11,957 bases of DNA from Sphingomonas sanxanigenens (GTDB lineage Bacteria; Pseudomonadota; Alphaproteobacteria; Sphingomonadales; Sphingomonadaceae): positions 1 to 11,957 of the forward strand of contig QFNN01000093.1 in the NCBI GenBank assembly GCA_003240855.1, given 5' to 3'. The translations under genes were made by a program, and so were the position numbers. The notes under the pieces were generated by a model. That model did not search any database and had not been told where the DNA came from. It saw nothing but the letters and a program-made list of their open reading frames with translations. This document shows, piece by piece, positions 1-8,064 of the stretch. The number at the start of each line of letters is the position of its first letter. The stretch's first letter is position 1.

Positions 1-191
1 GGCGGCGTCAGCAGGCGCTGCGCGTCGTTGGTGCTGCTGATAAGGTGGTAGCTGAAAGCCCCGATCGCCACTGCGACGAGGAAGGTCGCGATCTCGGCCG
101 CCACCATCAGCCGGCCCGAACGATAGGCCGCCGCCAGTCGCCGCCGCCATGGCGGGGGCGCAGTCGTCGGCACTTCCGAGGGGGCACTCAT
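1..191 (-). CDS. ntrY: NtrY nitrogen-regulation sensor histidine kinase, N-terminal fragment
   Basis: Reading leftward from the ATG at 189-191, the frame stays open to the window edge and gives about 63 residues. A charged, proline-rich cytoplasmic start (with WRRRLAAAYRSGR around residues 15-27) is followed by one hydrophobic membrane segment at about residues 28-51. A membrane anchor and a position directly after dusB-ntrB-ntrC match NtrY, the transmembrane histidine kinase that phosphorylates NtrX in alphaproteobacteria. The HAMP, PAS and kinase domains would lie outside the window, so the assignment rests mainly on gene order and the membrane segment. No Shine-Dalgarno sequence precedes the ATG; a 16-bp palindrome ends one base before it. 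The 105-bp gap after ntrC leaves room for a separate promoter. Confidence 0.72.
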   Translation of the reverse strand, partial: MSAPSEVPTTAPPPWRRRLAAAYRSGRLMVAAEIATFLVAVAIGAFSYHLISSTNDAQRLLTP

Positions 192-192
192 C

Positions 193-208
193 GTTGCATC
201 GATACAAC
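193..208. promoter_or_regulatory. 16-bp near-perfect palindrome just upstream of ntrY
   Basis: The sequence GTTGCATCGATACAAC reads almost the same on both strands; only one symmetric base pair departs, and in RNA it could form a G-U wobble. It ends one base before the ntrY start codon, where a ribosome binding site would be expected. It could be a repressor operator or an RNA structure limiting ntrY translation. Only the symmetry and position are seen; the function is inferred. Confidence 0.4.
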
Positions 209-296
209 AAACTCGTTGCAGGCCAAACACAGTATTTACCCTGCCCGGCGGAGGCGGCTGCGCCCGGCGGGGACGGCCTGCGTGAGCGATCGGGCT

Positions 297-1718
<1,422 letters not shown>

Positions 1719-1720
1719 TC

Positions 1721-2818
1721 TCAGCTTCCCCGTGCGCGCGGCAGGAGCAGCCTGAACACCGTCTGTTCAGGCTCTCCCTCGCGCGAATATTGAATGATCC
1801 CGCCCATGTCGCGGACCAGCTTGTCGACAAGCGCCAGCCCCAGCCCGCGCCCGTCGCGCTTGCTCGACACGAACGGGTCGAAAAGATGGTCCACCATCTC
1901 GGCGGGCGCGCCCGGGCCGTCGTCGATCACGCACAACTCGATCGGCAGCGACTGCCGGCCGATCTTCGGGCCGAGATTGACCGAAACGCCGTGGCGATAG
2001 GCCGTGGTCAGCAATATCGTGCCTCCCGGCCCCGTCGCCTCGGCAGCGTTCTTCATCAGGTTGACGAGCACCTGGATCATCGTATCGCGGTGGACAAGCG
2101 CGGCAGGCAGCGAGGGGTCGAAGCGTTCGCGGAACGTCACTTCGGCGCCAAAACCCTGCGCCGCCACCTGCCGCGCATGATCGATGATCGGATAGATGTT
2201 CTCGGCGCGCGGCGGCAGCGAGCGCGTGTCGGTGAATCCCTCCATCTGGTCGATCAGCGCGGCGATGCGGTCCACCTCGGTGCGGATCAGCGTCGTCAGC
2301 GCTTTCGCCTCGCCATCGACGCCCGCCTCGATCAGTTGCGCAGCGCCGCGAATGCCCGAAAGCGGGTTCTTGATCTCATGCGCCAGCATCCCCGCCGCGC
2401 CCGTGGCCGCGCGCACGCCGCCGCTGCGTTCCAGCCGGTGCCCCATCTGGTGCGCCGCCGCGCCATGATGCAGCGTCAGCACGGTCCACCCCGGCCGGTC
2501 GGCAAGTGAAGTGACGATGAAGTCGGCGCGCAGCCGGTGGCCGCGCGTCGTCATCAGCGGCAGATCGTAGAGCGACAGCGCAAAACCATGCTCGGCGCGA
2601 TTCACATAATCGAGCGGCAGGATCAGCACATCGGACAATGGCCGCGAAAGGATCAGCGATGCGCCCATGTTGAGCATCGCCTCGGTCGCGCTGTTCAGCT
2701 CGCGCACCACGCCTTCGGGATCGACGACGATCACCGCCGCCGGCAGCGCGTTCAGCAGCTCGGCGGCAGGCGGAAGGCTGCCCGCTCCTCCGGTCAGGCC
2801 GCGGCCCGGGACAGCCAT
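1721..2818 (-). CDS. ntrB: NtrB (NR-II/GlnL) nitrogen-regulation histidine kinase/phosphatase
   Basis: This is a soluble two-component kinase of 365 residues with no membrane segment. A PAS-type region occupies about residues 17-125 (ELLNALPAAVIVVDPEG). The phospho-acceptor H-box follows with H147 in MLAHEIKNPLSG. The HATPase domain has an N-box (NLMKNAAE, 253-260), G1 (DDGPG, 299-303) and G2 (GRGLGLAL, 323-330). In the known system NtrB phosphorylates or dephosphorylates NtrC according to PII signals of nitrogen status. Its ATG lies inside the 3' end of dusB, with a 25-bp overlap in another frame. No clear Shine-Dalgarno sequence is visible, so translation is probably coupled to dusB. The first 15 residues are low-complexity and the start could be slightly further in. 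Confidence 0.96.
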   Translation of the reverse strand: MAVPGRGLTGGAGSLPPAAELLNALPAAVIVVDPEGVVRELNSATEAMLNMGASLILSRPLSDVLILPLDYVNRAEHGFALSLYDLPLMTTRGHRLRADFIVTSLADRPGWTVLTLHHGAAAHQMGHRLERSGGVRAATGAAGMLAHEIKNPLSGIRGAAQLIEAGVDGEAKALTTLIRTEVDRIAALIDQMEGFTDTRSLPPRAENIYPIIDHARQVAAQGFGAEVTFRERFDPSLPAALVHRDTMIQVLVNLMKNAAEATGPGGTILLTTAYRHGVSVNLGPKIGRQSLPIELCVIDDGPGAPAEMVDHLFDPFVSSKRDGRGLGLALVDKLVRDMGGIIQYSREGEPEQTVFRLLLPRARGS

Positions 2819-3792
2819 GGCGCGTAAAAGTCGCGAAGCATCGCGAGAACGGTCATCGGGTCGGCTTCCTGGTTCACGCGGTTGCGGAACTCCGCCGATC
2901 CCGGCAGCCCCTTGGTGTACCAGCCGATATGCTTGCGCGCCATGTTGACGCCGGTGAACACCTCATAATGATCGAGCATCGCCTGATAATGATCGACGAT
3001 CAGATGATATTGCTCCTCGATCGTCGGATCGGGCAGGTGGTCGCCCGTCGCGAACCAGTGCATCACCTGCGACAGCAGCCACGGCCTGCCATAGGCGCCG
3101 CGCCCGATCATCACGCCGTCGGCGCCCGACTGGTCAAGCGCGGTCGCCGCATCCTCGACCGAGCAGATGTCGCCGTTGACGATCACCGGCAGCGCGACCG
3201 CGTCCTTCACCTTGCGGACGAAGGCCCAATCCGCCTCGCCCTTGTACATCTGGTTGCGCGTGCGGCCGTGGACCGTAATCATCTTTACGCCCAGATCCTC
3301 GGCGATCCGCGCGAGTTCGGGCGCGTTGAGGCTCGAATGGTCCCAGCCCATGCGCATCTTGAGCGTCACGGGAACCTTCACGGCCTTTACCGTGGCGTCG
3401 ATGATTTCGCCGGCCAGCTTCAGGTCGCGCATCAACGCCGATCCGGCGTCGCCATTGACGACCTTTTTCACCGGGCAGCCCATATTGATGTCGATGATGG
3501 CGGCGCCGCGATCCTCGTTGAGCTTCGCCGCCTCGGCCATTTCGGTCGGCGCGCAGCCGGCAAGCTGCATCGACACCGGTTCCTCGATCGGATCCCAAGC
3601 CGCTTTCTGCAGCGACTGGCGCGTCTCGCGGATCATCGCCTGGCTGGCGATCATCTCGGTGACGTTGAGGCCCGATCCATAGCGTCGCACGATCCGCCGG
3701 AAGGGCAGATCGGTAACGCCGGTCATCGGCGCCAACAGCACGGGGCTGTCGATCCGCACCGGACCGACCTGGATGGGTTTTATCGTCGCCAT
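2794..3792 (-). CDS. dusB: tRNA-dihydrouridine synthase DusB (NifR3)
   Basis: This is an FMN-dependent enzyme of 332 residues that reduces uridine to dihydrouridine in the tRNA D-loop, using NADPH. The TIM-barrel fingerprint is complete: APMTGVTD at 21-28, catalytic C106 in NMGCPVKK, KMRMGW at 145-150, HGRTRNQMYKG at 175-184, NGDI near 206-209, IGRGAYGRPW at 229-238, and a C-terminal helical domain with NMARKHIGWY. It is the first gene of the classic nifR3-ntrB-ntrC alphaproteobacterial operon. The start fits the family, which begins shortly before the IxSPVLLAPMTG strand. No Shine-Dalgarno sequence is seen; the upstream 83 bp are shared with divergent ispDF and hold a short inverted repeat. 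Confidence 0.97.
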   Translation of the reverse strand: MATIKPIQVGPVRIDSPVLLAPMTGVTDLPFRRIVRRYGSGLNVTEMIASQAMIRETRQSLQKAAWDPIEEPVSMQLAGCAPTEMAEAAKLNEDRGAAIIDINMGCPVKKVVNGDAGSALMRDLKLAGEIIDATVKAVKVPVTLKMRMGWDHSSLNAPELARIAEDLGVKMITVHGRTRNQMYKGEADWAFVRKVKDAVALPVIVNGDICSVEDAATALDQSGADGVMIGRGAYGRPWLLSQVMHWFATGDHLPDPTIEEQYHLIVDHYQAMLDHYEVFTGVNMARKHIGWYTKGLPGSAEFRNRVNQEADPMTVLAMLRDFYAPWLSRAAA

Positions 3793-3801
3793 GTCGAGAA
3801 T

Positions 3802-3818
3802 TGCCTAAAAATCAGGCA
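3802..3818. promoter_or_regulatory. Short inverted repeat in the dusB/ispDF divergent spacer
   Basis: TGCCT and AGGCA arms of five bases flank an AT-rich AAAAATC centre. This is the least GC-rich patch nearby and lies 9 bases upstream of the dusB ATG. It may mark the dusB promoter (a TAGGCA box on the minus strand overlaps the inner arm) or a small operator. The arms are short enough to be chance. Confidence 0.25.
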
Positions 3819-3838
3819 GCCCCATAAACTGAAAGCTG

Positions 3839-3868
3839 TTGGCGGGCAAGCACGCGCTGGGCTAGGGA
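3839..3868 (+). promoter_or_regulatory. Putative ispDF promoter, apparently leaderless
   Basis: TTGGCG (3839-3844) and TAGGGA (3863-3868) are separated by 18 bases. The second box begins 13 bases before the ispDF ATG at 3876. A transcript starting 6-7 bases past the -10 box would begin at or next to the start codon, and no Shine-Dalgarno sequence is present. The same arrangement precedes other genes in this window. This is read by eye against the -35/-10 consensus and is not proven. Confidence 0.5.
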
Positions 3869-3875
3869 CCCGCGC

Positions 3876-5024
3876 ATGACTGAGCAGATCAGGGTCGCAG
3901 CACTGGTCGTCGCCGCGGGCAAGGGAGAGCGCGCGGGCGGCGATATTCCCAAACAATATAGGCGCATCGCCGGGCGGGCCGTGATCGCGCGCGCCTGCGA
4001 CGCGTTGGCGGCGCACCCCGCGATCGATTCGGTGCATGTCGTTATCGGCGCGGGGCAGGAAGCGCTGCTCGCCGACGCCTTCGGCGGCAATCCGCCCGCC
4101 TTCGTTACCGGCGGCGCGGCGCGGCGCGATTCGGTGCGCGCCGGCCTCGCCGCGATCGACGCCGACATCGTCCTGATCCATGACGCCGCCCGCCCCTTCC
4201 TGCCGCCCGCCGTGATCGACCGGCTGATCGCGGCGCTGGATGATACAGGCGGCGCGGTGCCCGCCCTGCCCGTCCCTGATACGCTCGCGCGCGGCGACGA
4301 CATACTCGGCGACATCGTCCCACGCGCCGGGCTCAACCGCATCCAGACCCCCCAGGCATTCCGCCTCGATCTCATCCGCGCCGCGCATGACGCCTGGCCG
4401 GAGGACAGCGAAGCCACCGATGACGCCCAGGTCGCGCGCGCAGCGGGGCACCGGGTCGCCCTCGTCGACGGAGACGAAGATTTGCACAAGCTCACCACTC
4501 CTGCGGATTTCGCCGCGGCCGAAACCCGGCTCGTCGCCGTCATGACGTCGCGCACCGGCATGGGCTACGACGTCCACCGGCTTGAGGCGGGCGAGGAACT
4601 GTGGCTCGGCGGCCTGCTCATCCCCCACGATAAGGGGCTGGCGGGGCATTCGGACGCCGATGTCGCGCTTCATGCGTTGACCGATGCGATCCTCGGCGCG
4701 ATCGGCGACGGCGATATCGGCAGCCATTTCCCGCCCAGCGACCCGCAATGGCGCGGCGCTCCGTCGGGCCGCTTCCTTGAACATGCCGCCGGTCTCGTCG
4801 CGGCGCGCGGCGGCGTGATCGACCATGTCGATCTGACCATCATCTGCGAAGCGCCGAAGATCGGCCCGCATCGGGACAGGATGCGCGCCAATATCGCCCG
4901 GCTGTTGCGGCTTTCCGAACAGAGGGTTAGCGTCAAGGCGACGACGACGGAAAGGCTTGGCTTCACCGGCCGGGGCGAAGGAATCGCCGCGCAGGCGATC
5001 GCAACGGTCAGGCTGGGGGATTGA
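3876..5024 (+). CDS. ispDF: Bifunctional IspD/IspF (MEP cytidylyltransferase and MECDP synthase)
   Basis: This 382-residue fusion catalyses two non-consecutive steps of the MEP pathway to isoprenoid precursors. Residues about 6-222 are IspD: nucleotide-binding loop AAGKGERAGGDIPKQY at 13-28, HDAARPF at 102-108, QTPQAFR at 157-163 and the acidic EATDDAQ at 179-185. Residues about 225-382 are IspF, with metal ligands D232 and H234 (GMGYDVHRL) and H266 (HSDADVALHALTD), and IGSHFPPSDP and KATTTERLGFTGRGEGI downstream. No stop or frameshift separates the halves. The fusion is known in alpha- and epsilonproteobacteria; the intermediate enzyme IspE is not encoded here. It is divergent from dusB, as commonly seen in this group. 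Its end overlaps the cinA start by a few bases, so the two are cotranscribed. Confidence 0.97.
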   Translation: MTEQIRVAALVVAAGKGERAGGDIPKQYRRIAGRAVIARACDALAAHPAIDSVHVVIGAGQEALLADAFGGNPPAFVTGGAARRDSVRAGLAAIDADIVLIHDAARPFLPPAVIDRLIAALDDTGGAVPALPVPDTLARGDDILGDIVPRAGLNRIQTPQAFRLDLIRAAHDAWPEDSEATDDAQVARAAGHRVALVDGDEDLHKLTTPADFAAAETRLVAVMTSRTGMGYDVHRLEAGEELWLGGLLIPHDKGLAGHSDADVALHALTDAILGAIGDGDIGSHFPPSDPQWRGAPSGRFLEHAAGLVAARGGVIDHVDLTIICEAPKIGPHRDRMRANIARLLRLSEQRVSVKATTTERLGFTGRGEGIAAQAIATVRLGD

Positions 5025-5563
5025 AATTGGACGATTCGACGCCCGAGAAGATCGACACGATCCTGCCGGCCGAACTGGTCGAAGCCGCGCGGCGCGTGGT
5101 TGCGGCCAATCGCGCGGCCGGCCGCCGCGTGGCGCTGGCCGAAAGCTGCACCGGCGGCCTCGTCTGCGCCGCGCTGACGGAGATCCCCGGCTCGTCCGAC
5201 GTGCTCGAAAGCGGCTGGGTGGTTTATGCGAACGAAGCCAAGCTGGCGCTCGGCCTCAGCCTCGACGTGCTCGAAACGTTCGGCGCGGTATCGATCGCGG
5301 CGGCCTGGGGCATGGCGCAGCGCGCGCTCGCCAAGAGCAACGCCGATGTCGCGGTCGCGATCACCGGCATCGCCGGCCCGGGCGGCGGCACGGAAAAGAA
5401 GCCTGTAGGCACTGTCGTTTTCGCGCGCGCCGAAAAGGATGCGAATCCCGACAAGATCGTCGCCGATCGCAAGGAGTTCGGCGATCTAGGCCGCGGCGGC
5501 ATCCGCCTTCAGGCGGCGCTGTGCGCGCTCGAACTGCTGATGCCCGACGCACCGGCCCCGTAA
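5021..5563 (+). CDS. pncC: CinA C-terminal-type nicotinamide-nucleotide amidase (PncC)
   Basis: The product of about 180 residues matches the stand-alone CinA C-terminal domain, which deamidates nicotinamide mononucleotide in NAD salvage. Visible motifs are the catalytic-serine region LAESCTGG (S42), SGWVVYANEAK near 64-74, GAVS at 88-91 and the glycine-rich loop ITGIAGPGGGT at 114-124. The N-terminal MoCF-like domain of full-length CinA is absent, as is normal for this subfamily. No ATG is available. TTG at 5021 overlaps the ispDF stop, but TTG at 5027 sits 6 bases after a GGGGGA tract and may be the better start, giving two fewer residues. The 3' end runs 55 bp into the oppositely transcribed ratA frame. 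Confidence 0.92.
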   Translation: MKLDDSTPEKIDTILPAELVEAARRVVAANRAAGRRVALAESCTGGLVCAALTEIPGSSDVLESGWVVYANEAKLALGLSLDVLETFGAVSIAAAWGMAQRALAKSNADVAVAITGIAGPGGGTEKKPVGTVVFARAEKDANPDKIVADRKEFGDLGRGGIRLQAALCALELLMPDAPAP

Positions 5564-5985
5564 AGCGTCGCCGCGCGCGCCTCGAACGCACCGATCATCT
5601 TGCGCAGCGCCGAATCGAACATCTGCCCGGCGATCGCCTCGAAAATCCGGTTCCGGAACGCGAACTCGACCGAGAAATCGACGAGGCACCCCCCTGCCCC
5701 GTCGCTGCGGAACGCCCAGTCATTGGCGAGATGCTTCAGCGGCCCGTCGAGATAGTCGACATGGATCGTCCCCGGCCGCTGCTTCACCACGCGTGAGGTA
5801 AAGCGCTCGCGCAGCGATTTGAAGCCGACGATCAGGTCAGCCACCATCTCGCTCGCGCTGTCCGATTTGACGCGGACTGCGACCACCCAGGGCAGAAACT
5901 CCGCATAGCGCCCCACGTCCGCGACGAGGTCGAACATCTGTTCGGGCGTCCAGGGCAATTGCCTCGTCTCGGCGTGACGCGGCAC
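5509..5985 (-). CDS. ratA: RatA/COQ10-type START-domain protein
   Basis: This 158-residue protein fits the polyketide-cyclase/START family of COQ10 (ubiquinone-binding respiration factor) and bacterial RatA. Characteristic stretches are the N-terminal strand leading into PEQMFDLVADVGRYAEFLPW (about 14-33), LIVGFKSLRERFTSRV (about 51-66), GPLKHLANDWAF (about 81-92) and the amphipathic helix FEAIAGQMFDSALRKMIGAFEARA (about 114-137). The start is GTG at 5983-5985, supported by alignment of the N-terminus with the family and a GAGAGG immediately upstream. It lies 5 bp after lipA, so it is in the same operon. The last 18 or so residues are Ser/Ala/Gly-rich and are encoded antisense to the end of cinA. 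A ubiquinone-related role is more likely than a ribosome toxin role, but this is inference. Confidence 0.88.
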   Translation of the reverse strand: MPRHAETRQLPWTPEQMFDLVADVGRYAEFLPWVVAVRVKSDSASEMVADLIVGFKSLRERFTSRVVKQRPGTIHVDYLDGPLKHLANDWAFRSDGAGGCLVDFSVEFAFRNRIFEAIAGQMFDSALRKMIGAFEARAATLYGAGASGISSSSAHSAA

Positions 5986-5990
5986 GCCTC

Positions 5991-6914
5991 TCAGGCCTTC
6001 GCCGCCAGCTTCGCCTCGCGCGCGGCGCGCAGACGCTCGAAATCGTCGCCTGCGTGGTAGCTGGATCGGGTCAGCGGCGAGGAAGCCACGAGCAGGAAGC
6101 CCTTGGCCCGCGCGATCGCGGCATAGGCGTCGAAGGATTGCGGCGTCACGAACTCGGCGACCGGGGCATGCTTGGGCGTAGGCTGCAGATACTGCCCCAT
6201 CGTCAGGAAATCGATGTCGGCCGATCGCATGTCGTCCATCACCTGATGGACCTCCAGCCTTTGCTCGCCCAGCCCAAGCATCACGCCAGATTTGGTGAAG
6301 ATCGAGGGATCGTGCCGCTTCACGCTTTCCAGCAGGCGCAGCGACGCATAATAGCGCGCGCCCGGCCGGATCGTCGGGTAAAGCCGCGGGACCGTCTCCA
6401 GATTGTGATTATAGACGTCGGGCCGCGCCGCCACGATCGACTCGATCGCGGCTTCCGCCTTGTTGCGGAAATCGGGCGTCAGGATTTCGATCGTCGTTTT
6501 AGGCGTATTGCGGCGAAGGGCTTCGATTACTTTCACGAACTGCGATGCGCCGCCGTCGGGCAGGTCGTCGCGATCCACCGAAGTGATCACGATATGCTCC
6601 AGCCCCATTTCGGCGGCCGCGGTCGCGACATGCTCGGGCTCCAGCGGATCGACCTTGCGCGGCATGCCCGTCTTGACGTTGCAGAAGGCGCAGGCGCGCG
6701 TGCAGACGTCGCCCAGGATCATCACCGTCGCGTGCTTCTTGGTCCAGCATTCGCCGATATTGGGGCAGGCCGCCTCCTCGCACACGGTGGCCAGGTTCAG
6801 GCGTCGCATCAGCGATTTGGTCTCGCCAAACCCCGGCGATGTCGGGGCCTTCACGCGGATCCAGTCGGGCTTGCGCTCGCGCGCGGGGCGGATTGCGGGG
6901 TCGGCTTCGCTCAT
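5991..6914 (-). CDS. lipA: Lipoyl synthase LipA
   Basis: This radical-SAM enzyme of 307 residues inserts two sulfurs into octanoyl groups on lipoyl domains of 2-oxoacid dehydrogenases and the glycine cleavage H protein. Both [4Fe-4S] clusters are accounted for: the auxiliary cluster by C45, C50 and C56 (CEEAACPNIGEC) plus a serine of RSSYHAG at 283-289, and the SAM cluster by C71, C75 and C78 (CTRACAFC). VITSVDRDDLPDGG (109-122) and QYLQPTPKHAPV (241-252) are also family signatures. Length is typical. It is transcribed with ratA and divergent from the carbonic anhydrase gene. No Shine-Dalgarno sequence precedes the ATG; a TATTTG box starting 13 bases upstream suggests a leaderless message. 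Confidence 0.98.
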   Translation of the reverse strand: MSEADPAIRPARERKPDWIRVKAPTSPGFGETKSLMRRLNLATVCEEAACPNIGECWTKKHATVMILGDVCTRACAFCNVKTGMPRKVDPLEPEHVATAAAEMGLEHIVITSVDRDDLPDGGASQFVKVIEALRRNTPKTTIEILTPDFRNKAEAAIESIVAARPDVYNHNLETVPRLYPTIRPGARYYASLRLLESVKRHDPSIFTKSGVMLGLGEQRLEVHQVMDDMRSADIDFLTMGQYLQPTPKHAPVAEFVTPQSFDAYAAIARAKGFLLVASSPLTRSSYHAGDDFERLRAAREAKLAAKA

Positions 6915-6921
6915 GCCTGCG

Positions 6922-6950
6922 CAAATAGCGATGCAATCGCCCCGTTGCCA
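6922..6950 (-). promoter_or_regulatory. Putative lipA promoter
   Basis: On the minus strand TGGCAA (6945-6950) and TATTTG (6922-6927) are 17 bases apart, and the -10-like box begins 13 bases before the lipA ATG. The -35-like hexamer is the exact complement of the one proposed for the carbonic anhydrase promoter, so the two promoters would overlap back to back. The -35 match is weak. Confidence 0.35.
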
Positions 6951-6972
6951 CCCCTAGCGCGCATGCTAGGAA
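6945..6972 (+). promoter_or_regulatory. Putative carbonic anhydrase promoter, apparently leaderless
   Basis: TTGCCA (6945-6950) and TAGGAA (6967-6972) are 16 bases apart. The -10-like box begins 13 bases before the ATG at 6980, and no ribosome binding site lies between them. The box is embedded in the inverted repeat CCTAGC-GCGCAT-GCTAGG (6953-6970), which could bind a dimeric regulator or be chance. Confidence 0.42.
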
Positions 6973-6979
6973 CGCCGGC

Positions 6980-7618
6980 ATGGCTGACTATAACGAACTC
7001 ATCGCCGGCTATCGCCGGTTCCGCGAAAATGGCTGGTCGCATCAGCGCGAGCGCTGGACGGAATTGAGCAAGGGCCAGAGCCCCAGGGTGATGATCATCG
7101 CCTGCTCAGACAGCCGGGTCGATCCGGCGCAGATCTTCGATACCTCGCCCGGCGAAATCTTCGTCGTGCGCAATGTCGCCAATCTTGTCCCGCCCTTCGA
7201 GCTGGACGGCAGCCGCCACGGCGTTTCCGCAGCGCTTGAGTTCGCCGTCACCCAGCTTGAAGTGACCGACATCATCGTCATGGGCCATGGCGCGTGCGGC
7301 GGCGTCCATGCCGCGATGACGCAGCGCTTCGCCGGCGCGCCTCCGGGCGATGGCGGCTTCATCGCGCATTGGGTCGATCTGCTCGACGAAGCGCGCGAAC
7401 GCATCGTGAAAACATATGGCGACGGCCATGACGCCCTGCGCGCGCTAGAGCTCGAAACCGTGCGCGTTTCGATCGCCAATCTGCGCACTTTCCCCTGCAT
7501 CCCCGTGCGCGAGGCTCAGGGCAGCCTCAGGATTCACGGCGCCTATTTCGCGATTGCGGATGGCGAGCTTCACCTGCTCGATCCCGGAACCGACAGCTTC
7601 GCCCCTGCCGGAACCTGA
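6980..7618 (+). CDS. Beta-class carbonic anhydrase
   Basis: This zinc enzyme of 212 residues interconverts CO2 and bicarbonate in the cytoplasm. The beta-class signatures are clear: CSDSRVDP at 42-49 gives Zn ligand C42 and the D44-R46 dyad, and HGACGG at 103-108 gives ligands H103 and C106. VVRNVANLVPP (62-72) is the usual neighbouring strand. There is no signal peptide. The C-terminal region (LRIHGAYFAIADGELHLLDP) is the expected last strands. It is first in a rightward pair with the small exported protein that starts 51 bp later, with no terminator seen between them. Subclass and physiological role (bicarbonate supply for carboxylases, or pH) cannot be read from sequence. Confidence 0.96.
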   Translation: MADYNELIAGYRRFRENGWSHQRERWTELSKGQSPRVMIIACSDSRVDPAQIFDTSPGEIFVVRNVANLVPPFELDGSRHGVSAALEFAVTQLEVTDIIVMGHGACGGVHAAMTQRFAGAPPGDGGFIAHWVDLLDEARERIVKTYGDGHDALRALELETVRVSIANLRTFPCIPVREAQGSLRIHGAYFAIADGELHLLDPGTDSFAPAGT

Positions 7619-7658
7619 CGCGCGACCGATCGTTCGGGACGCACGACAATCAGCTTTC

Positions 7659-7662
7659 GGAG
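7659..7662 (+). promoter_or_regulatory. Ribosome binding site choosing the start at 7670
   Basis: GGAG lies 7 bases before the ATG at 7670. It favours that ATG over the in-frame TTG at 7664, which would leave only one base of spacing. Confidence 0.6.
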
Positions 7663-7669
7663 ATTGACG

Positions 7670-8041
7670 ATGCCCTCGCGCAAAGCGCTCCTGACGATCG
7701 TGGCGCTTCTCGCCGCCGGTCCGGCCATGGCTCAATCGACGCCCAGCCCCGAAGCGCAGGAAGCGCTCGCCCGGGCCAATGATCCGTCCAAACAGCCGCC
7801 GAGCGTAACCTATTCGACCGATCCGGCGTCCGAAGCCAGTTATCAGCGCGACATGGCCGCCTATCGCGCGCTCGTCACCGCCCGCAAGATCGCGGTCGCA
7901 AGCGACGCCGTGCGTTATGCCCGCCAGCAGCGCGCCTATGCCGATGCTATGCAGGCCTGGCGCGTGCAGGTCGATCAATGCCAGCGGGGCGACAGCAAGG
8001 CCTGCAAGGCGCCGACGCCCGATCCCGCCGATTTCTACTGA
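7670..8041 (+). CDS. Small exported protein of unknown function
   Basis: I do not recognise a named family. The 123-residue product begins with a signal peptide (PSRKALLTIVALLAAGPAMA, probable cleavage near residue 21), so it is likely periplasmic. The mature part is Ala-, Asp-, Gln- and Arg-rich: a proline-containing linker (about 22-50), a probably helical segment rich in Tyr, Ala and Arg (about 57-103) and a two-cysteine tail with C104 and C112 (CQRGDSKAC), suited to a disulfide. It has the same base composition as its neighbours. The ATG is chosen because of the GGAG 7 bases upstream. The gene probably shares a transcript with carbonic anhydrase. A long hairpin starts 24 bases after the stop and probably ends transcription. 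Confidence 0.82.
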   Translation: MPSRKALLTIVALLAAGPAMAQSTPSPEAQEALARANDPSKQPPSVTYSTDPASEASYQRDMAAYRALVTARKIAVASDAVRYARQQRAYADAMQAWRVQVDQCQRGDSKACKAPTPDPADFY

Positions 8042-8064
8042 CCGCCGCACGCCGGAACAGCTTC

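Noticed and set aside
243..270. GCCCGGCGG repeated 19 bases apart in the ntrC-ntrY gap
   Set aside because: It is only 9 bases of GC-rich sequence in a GC-rich spacer, and no function can be supported.
2929..3879. 316-codon rightward open frame opposite dusB
   Set aside because: It is an antisense shadow of dusB, His/Arg-rich without motifs.
3780..4871. 363-codon leftward open frame opposite ispDF
   Set aside because: It is the antisense shadow of a clearly functional fusion gene and also runs across the divergent promoter region; no family is recognised.
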